DNA of 64,000 bases from Picocystis sp. L7 (lineage: Eukaryota; Chlorophyta; Picocystophyceae; Picocystales; Picocystaceae), in the NCBI GenBank assembly GCA_020975725.1, contig QXJR01000018.1, positions 496,001 to 560,000 on the forward strand, in the 5' to 3' direction. Shown piece by piece: positions 59,364-64,000 of this stretch; position 1 is the stretch's first letter, and each line of letters begins with the position of its first letter. A model generated the notes under the pieces. The model was not told where the DNA came from and made no database searches. It was given only the letters and a program-made list of their open reading frames with translations. A program made the position numbers and the translations under genes.

Positions 59364-60492
59364 CAGTAGTCCGCCACTTCTTTCAGGGTTCCTGCCCGAA
59401 CCCCTGACTTCTCCTCCCCGTTCGACCCTCATTCCGATCGTTTCAGGACTTGCATTGCACACCAACGGATTCCTTGTAAAATTCTCTTTCTGTTCATGGG
59501 ATTCACTGGGGCTGTATCGGCCTCAGTGGCACACAACGAGGGGGAACTGGTCCCTACCATTGGTTGGCCCCAATGGGGACCCTTTTGCACGGCCACGGCT
59601 GGGCGGACGCCTTCGTTCGCCATTGCCCAGCGGGGGATGGGATGGATTCGAAACTCCGGTTGCAGATCGACCGCTATGTGTTCTACACTGTCATCGATTT
59701 TCGTAGGTCGAAGTTGGGTGGGTGTCCTGTGGCACCCATTCCCATCCGGCTGTTGGTGACCCCTCGAAACAGGCCATCTTCGCCGCTTGGGATCCAAGGC
59801 TCCGTCTCCAGGCCGAAGAGAAAGGGAAGGATAGGGACGTGAAAGGAGAGGGCAAGGAGTTGTCTTGCGCCTCCTGGATCGCCGACGGAAGGTGGCCTCT
59901 TGAGACCCTTCATGGGGACCGGGAGCGACTTGTAAAAAAAAATCGTGTTTTCAGACCATCCCTTCCAATGGACCTGTTTTCAAAGGGGGTCTACGGGCAG
60001 TATCGAGGCACGGAGCTCCAATCGGGCAACGCAGGGCCCTTCTCCGGAGTTTCAGCTTCCATTCCCATGCCCACACGTCCGCGAGAATCTTCCGCCCCAC
60101 GAGCAGACCACGGAGAAACACCTCCAGGGGGGGTGTGGCGGAGTACTGGGTCCTCCCCCCTTGAAGGGACCCCAATCGACACACGGGTGAAAGGGACCCT
60201 CCATTACGCCCCAACGAGAACGACCGAGGCTGTGAAATTCGGTGCGGAAGATGTGCATACATAGGGGTACTTGTACGCAAAATTGTACCTTGGAAGCTCC
60301 GGTGGTCCATGCATTTCGATGGGCAAACCGGCTGGTGGTACAGCCCGTGACCCATAGAGAGACCTGGGGTCAAGGGGAGATTCGCCCCTTGTGTAAACAA
60401 ATGGTACAGGGTTAACTCGGCTTTACCACATGCCCTAGGAGACGGGCTCGTGAGGAGAGCCATCAGCCCTCCACAAGGCAAGCACGCTCCCC
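59364..60492. other. Transposon 5' region without a convincing gene
   Basis: A 180-codon plus frame (59722-60264) and a 208-codon minus frame (59951-60577) are open in both copies, but neither resembles a protein family. The region probably holds the promoter and transposase-binding sites. Confidence 0.5.
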
Positions 60493-61599
60493 ATGCAAAC
60501 GAGGGGAACGATGGACAAGCAAGCGAGGGAAATCTCCAAGGTGACCCAACAAGTGGTTCGGTATGCCTTTCAAACATGTGGTGGTGACATCACCACTACG
60601 GCGTTGGTTATGAAACGTTCCGTGGCAGAGGTGGAGTCGTTCCTCCGCGAGGTGCCTTCCAAGGCCCATGGTCATGGCAACCATCGAAGCTTGGAGTACG
60701 CACATGGCTATGAAAAATGGCTTGTGCGTTTTCTTACACAACGGGCCGAGAAGGGGCAGCTCACGTACACGGAAGAGGTCCAACGTGCATGGCACAGCAA
60801 GTACAAGAAAGTCATTCCCCTGAGGACCCTTCAACGTGTCTTTCGAGATTTGGGAGTGGGGTTCAAGGTGCAAAAGGTGGAGCGCAAGCTCAACCTCAAG
60901 CACAAAATCGCGCGAGTTCAGTTTGCCCAAGACCATATGAACTTTGACTTTGGACAGGTCATGTTCACGGATGCACACACTTTGCGCTTGTCACGCATTC
61001 CTCACTCCAAGGGGAGGAGAACCATGGCACCAAGTGGCGTTACTCCCAAGTTGTTTGCCCAAAAGAACCCACCTTGCATCAAGGTGTACGCTGGGTTAAC
61101 CAAGCATGGGTGTACCGAACTTGTGGAGGTCACCGGGACCACGGACTTGGAGAATGCTTCTGAAACCAAGCGTGGGAAGCAAGCATGCAAGGGGGTGTCT
61201 TCAACGGAGTACTCCTATGATGTCCTCCCTCGCTTATTGGCTGAAGGCAATAGGTTGTTCAAGGGGGGGTCATGGACCTTTCAACAAGACGGTGACGGGG
61301 CACACACAGCCAAGGCCACCCTCACCACCTTGAGAGAATGGACACAAGACATGGGTGTGGATGTGATGTTTGACTGGCCCTCTATGAGCCCAGACCTCAG
61401 TCCCATTGAGAATCTTTGGGCCTTGCTTGACATGAAGGTTTTGCATGCTCAGCCCACCACCCTTGGGGAGTTGAGAAGGTGCATGTACCAAGCATGGGCT
61501 GAGCTTGGAAGAGGAACTATCCCAAGGCGACTGATGGATAGCATGCCCCGGAGGATGGATCAAGTACGGAAGAGGAAAGGAGAAATGATTCACTATTGA
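60493..61599 (+). CDS. DDE transposase, Tc1/mariner/IS630 superfamily
   Basis: 368 aa, intact. N-terminal helical DNA-binding part (DKQAREISKVTQQVVRYAF and later VIPLRTLQRVFRDLG). The catalytic core has the first Asp in VMFTDAHTLR, the second in WTFQQDGDGAHTAKAT (QQDNAxxH-like box of Tc1) and the third acidic residue in DWPSMSPDLSPIENLWALLD. About 39 residues separate the second Asp from the Glu of PIEN, longer than the DD34E of classic Tc1. The C-terminal helix reads RRMDQVRKRKGEMIHY. ATG 60511 (MDKQA) is an alternative start. By family knowledge, cut-and-paste at TA sites. Confidence 0.88.
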   Translation: MQTRGTMDKQAREISKVTQQVVRYAFQTCGGDITTTALVMKRSVAEVESFLREVPSKAHGHGNHRSLEYAHGYEKWLVRFLTQRAEKGQLTYTEEVQRAWHSKYKKVIPLRTLQRVFRDLGVGFKVQKVERKLNLKHKIARVQFAQDHMNFDFGQVMFTDAHTLRLSRIPHSKGRRTMAPSGVTPKLFAQKNPPCIKVYAGLTKHGCTELVEVTGTTDLENASETKRGKQACKGVSSTEYSYDVLPRLLAEGNRLFKGGSWTFQQDGDGAHTAKATLTTLREWTQDMGVDVMFDWPSMSPDLSPIENLWALLDMKVLHAQPTTLGELRRCMYQAWAELGRGTIPRRLMDSMPRRMDQVRKRKGEMIHY

Positions 61600-61828
61600 A
61601 AGTGGAGTACACGTGGGCTTGAAGGACAGTAGCCCAACCCACCTGAAAATTTGAAAATCCAGGCCAAAATCGCTGTTTTTTTCCATCGTTCCTCCTACAT
61701 TCACCATGGTTCCCTTTCCTTCCAATTTTTTACAGGAGTCTTGTCTCCAACAGTGAAAGTGATGGACTTCGTGTGGCTCTCCGTAGGTGCATACACTGTC
61801 CATGGCACGATTTTGAAACAGGGCTGAC

Positions 61829-64000
61829 CCAGTAGTCCGCCACTTCTTTCAGGGTTCCTGCCCGAACCCCTGACTTCTCCTCCCCGTTCGACCCTCATTC
61901 CGATCGTTTCAGGACTTGCATTGCACACCAACGGATTCCTTGTAAAATTCTCTTTCTGTTCATGGGATTCACTGGGGCTGTATCGGCCTCAGTGGCACAC
62001 AACGAGGGGGAACTGGTCCCTACCATTGGTTGGCCCCAATGGGGACCCTTTTGCACGGCCACGGCTGGGCGGACGCCTTCGTTCGCCATTGCCCAGCGGG
62101 GGATGGGATGGATTCGAAACTCCGGTTGCAGATCGACCGCTATGTGTTCTACACTGTCATCGATTTTCGTAGGTCGAAGTTGGGTGGGTGTCCTGTGGCA
62201 CCCATTCCCATCCGGCTGTTGGTGACCCCTCGAAACAGGCCATCTTCGCCGCTTGGGATCCAAGGCTCCGTCTCCAGGCCGAAGAGAAAGGGAAGGATAG
62301 GGACGTGAAAGGAGAGGGCAAGGAGTTGTCTTGCGCCTCCTGGATCGCCGACGGAAGGTGGCCTCTTGAGACCCTTCATGGGGACCGGGAGCGACTTGTA
62401 AAAAAAAATCGTGTTTTCAGACCATCCCTTCCAATGGACCTGTTTTCAAAGGGGGTCTACGGGCAGTATCGAGGCACGGAGCTCCAATCGGGCAACGCAG
62501 GGCCCTTCTCCGGAGTTTCAGCTTCCATTCCCATGCCCACACGTCCGCGAGAATCTTCCGCCCCACGAGCAGACCACGGAGAAACACCTCCAGGGGGGGT
62601 GTGGCGGAGTACTGGGTCCTCCCCCCTTGAAGGGACCCCAATCGACACACGGGTGAAAGGGACCCTCCATTACGCCCCAACGAGAACGACCGAGGCTGTG
62701 AAATTCGGTGCGGAAGATGTGCATACATAGGGGTACTTGTACGCAAAATTGTACCTTGGAAGCTCCGGTGGTCCATGCATTTCGATGGGCAAACCGGCTG
62801 GTGGTACAGCCCGTGACCCATAGAGAGACCTGGGGTCAAGGGGAGATTCGCCCCTTGTGTAAACAAATGGTACAGGGTTAACTCGGCTTTACCACATGCC
62901 CTAGGAGACGGGCTCGTGAGGAGAGCCATCAGCCCTCCACAAGGCAAGCACGCTCCCCATGCAAACGAGGGGAACGATGGACAAGCAAGCGAGGGAAATC
63001 TCCAAGGTGACCCAACAAGTGGTTCGGTATGCCTTTCAAACATGTGGTGGTGACATCACCACTACGGCGTTGGTTATGAAACGTTCCGTGGCAGAGGTGG
63101 AGTCGTTCCTCCGCGAGGTGCCTTCCAAGGCCCATGGTCATGGCAACCATCGAAGCTTGGAGTACGCACATGGCTATGAAAAATGGCTTGTGCGTTTTCT
63201 TACACAACGGGCCGAGAAGGGGCAGCTCACGTACACGGAAGAGGTCCAACGTGCATGGCACAGCAAGTACAAGAAAGTCATTCCCCTGAGGACCCTTCAA
63301 CGTGTCTTTCGAGATTTGGGAGTGGGGTTCAAGGTGCAAAAGGTGGAGCGCAAGCTCAACCTCAAGCACAAAATCGCGCGAGTTCAGTTTGCCCAAGACC
63401 ATATGAACTTTGACTTTGGACAGGTCATGTTCACGGATGCACACACTTTGCGCTTGTCACGCATTCCTCACTCCAAGGGGAGGAGAACCATGGCACCAAG
63501 TGGCGTTACTCCCAAGTTGTTTGCCCAAAAGAACCCACCTTGCATCAAGGTGTACGCTGGGTTAACCAAGCATGGGTGTACCGAACTTGTGGAGGTCACC
63601 GGGACCACGGACTTGGAGAATGCTTCTGAAACCAAGCGTGGGAAGCAAGCATGCAAGGGGGTGTCTTCAACGGAGTACTCCTATGATGTCCTCCCTCGCT
63701 TATTGGCTGAAGGCAATAGGTTGTTCAAGGGGGGGTCATGGACCTTTCAACAAGACGGTGACGGGGCACACACAGCCAAGGCCACCCTCACCACCTTGAG
63801 AGAATGGACACAAGACATGGGTGTGGATGTGATGTTTGACTGGCCCTCTATGAGCCCAGACCTCAGTCCCATTGAGAATCTTTGGGCCTTGCTTGACATG
63901 AAGGTTTTGCATGCTCAGCCCACCACCCTTGGGGAGTTGAGAAGGTGCATGTACCAAGCATGGGCTGAGCTTGGAAGAGGAACTATCCCAAGGCGACTGA
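61829..64000 (+). mobile_element. Tc1/mariner/IS630-type transposon unit, copy 2 (cut by window end)
   Basis: Repeats 59363-61534 with a constant offset of 2466 bp; every stretch compared by eye was identical. It starts directly where copy 1 ends. The right end lies outside the window. Confidence 0.8.
62959..64000 (+). CDS. DDE transposase, copy 2, 3' end beyond window
   Basis: Same reading frame as 60493-61599, shifted by 2466 bp, intact for 347 codons up to the window edge including all three catalytic acidic residues. Confidence 0.85.
   Translation, partial: MQTRGTMDKQAREISKVTQQVVRYAFQTCGGDITTTALVMKRSVAEVESFLREVPSKAHGHGNHRSLEYAHGYEKWLVRFLTQRAEKGQLTYTEEVQRAWHSKYKKVIPLRTLQRVFRDLGVGFKVQKVERKLNLKHKIARVQFAQDHMNFDFGQVMFTDAHTLRLSRIPHSKGRRTMAPSGVTPKLFAQKNPPCIKVYAGLTKHGCTELVEVTGTTDLENASETKRGKQACKGVSSTEYSYDVLPRLLAEGNRLFKGGSWTFQQDGDGAHTAKATLTTLREWTQDMGVDVMFDWPSMSPDLSPIENLWALLDMKVLHAQPTTLGELRRCMYQAWAELGRGTIPRRL

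Larger units (their letters stand above)
59363..61828 (+). mobile_element. Tc1/mariner/IS630-type transposon unit, copy 1 of a head-to-tail array
   Basis: A 2466-bp unit beginning CCAGTAGTCCGCCACTTC and repeated in the same orientation from 61829. It holds one transposase gene (60493-61599), 1.1 kb of upstream DNA without a convincing gene and 230 bp downstream. The left edge is defined where similarity between the copies stops. No terminal inverted repeat could be matched between the two ends of the unit. Confidence 0.75.

Noticed and set aside
57363-59465. Single 700-codon gene covering the PIH1 exon, the minisatellite and part of the transposon
   Set aside because: The frame is continuous only by chance; it reads through repeat and transposon sequence, and the coiled-coil exon is in another frame joined by splicing.
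59722-60264. 180-codon second gene in the Tc1-type element
   Set aside because: No domain and no similarity to a known transposon accessory protein; open frames of similar length exist on the other strand.

Overview
The window is nuclear DNA of a photosynthetic eukaryote of the green lineage, most likely a green alga and possibly an early-diverging streptophyte. Evidence read from the sequence: spliceosomal introns; genes that look plant-specific (plant-type cytosolic AsnRS with a charged insertion after the first catalytic motif, HP30-type Tim17/SAM import protein, THF1/Psb29, HDC1/Rxt3, Mei2-like RNA-binding protein, starch-binding protein, chloroplast PotD-like protein); and several nuclear genes for plastid proteins of cyanobacterial type (ClpC, uL11c, bL12c, uL15c). 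A PIH1-domain protein, a family often needed for axonemal dynein assembly, is compatible with a flagellate stage. The lineage call is inference; no rRNA marker is present.

Layout. 1-5.4 kb: WDR18/IPI3-like protein (5' end outside the window), a bZIP factor and asparaginyl-tRNA synthetase. 5.4-11.3 kb: a complete, apparently young Mutator-like transposon (MULE) with 1390-bp terminal inverted repeats, a 9-bp target duplication and an intact 1056-aa transposase. 12.4-25.9 kb: mostly organelle and trafficking genes (LYR-like protein, HP30, a plastid protein of unknown role, ClpC, Cpn10, PotD-like protein, short kinesin, mitochondrial EF-P, zeta-COP). 27.3-40.6 kb: Mei2-like protein, PP2C, starch-binding coiled-coil protein, HAD phosphatase, uL15c, proteasome beta2, eIF3b. 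41.2-44.3 kb: two alpha-tubulin genes tail to tail, nearly identical except for the K40 loop. 44.9-57.1 kb: HDC1/Rxt3, THF1, a POT peptide transporter, a homeodomain protein, a divergent bL12c/uL11c pair, a one-span membrane protein and cytochrome c. 57.3-64 kb: a PIH1-domain protein, then two head-to-tail copies of a Tc1/mariner/IS630-type transposon, the second cut by the window end.

Genes are dense and alternate in strand. Introns are few and mostly 70-250 bp, and their donors are biased to GTGCGT. Many gene pairs are divergent over 200-1000 bp of GC-rich DNA carrying recurrent GGTTCGAAAGGG-like words. No tRNA, rRNA, CRISPR or viral fossil was recognised. The genes are largely housekeeping; functional links include plastid translation (uL11c, bL12c, uL15c), plastid and mitochondrial protein quality control and import (ClpC, HP30, THF1, Cpn10) and microtubule functions (two alpha-tubulins, kinesin, PIH1 protein).
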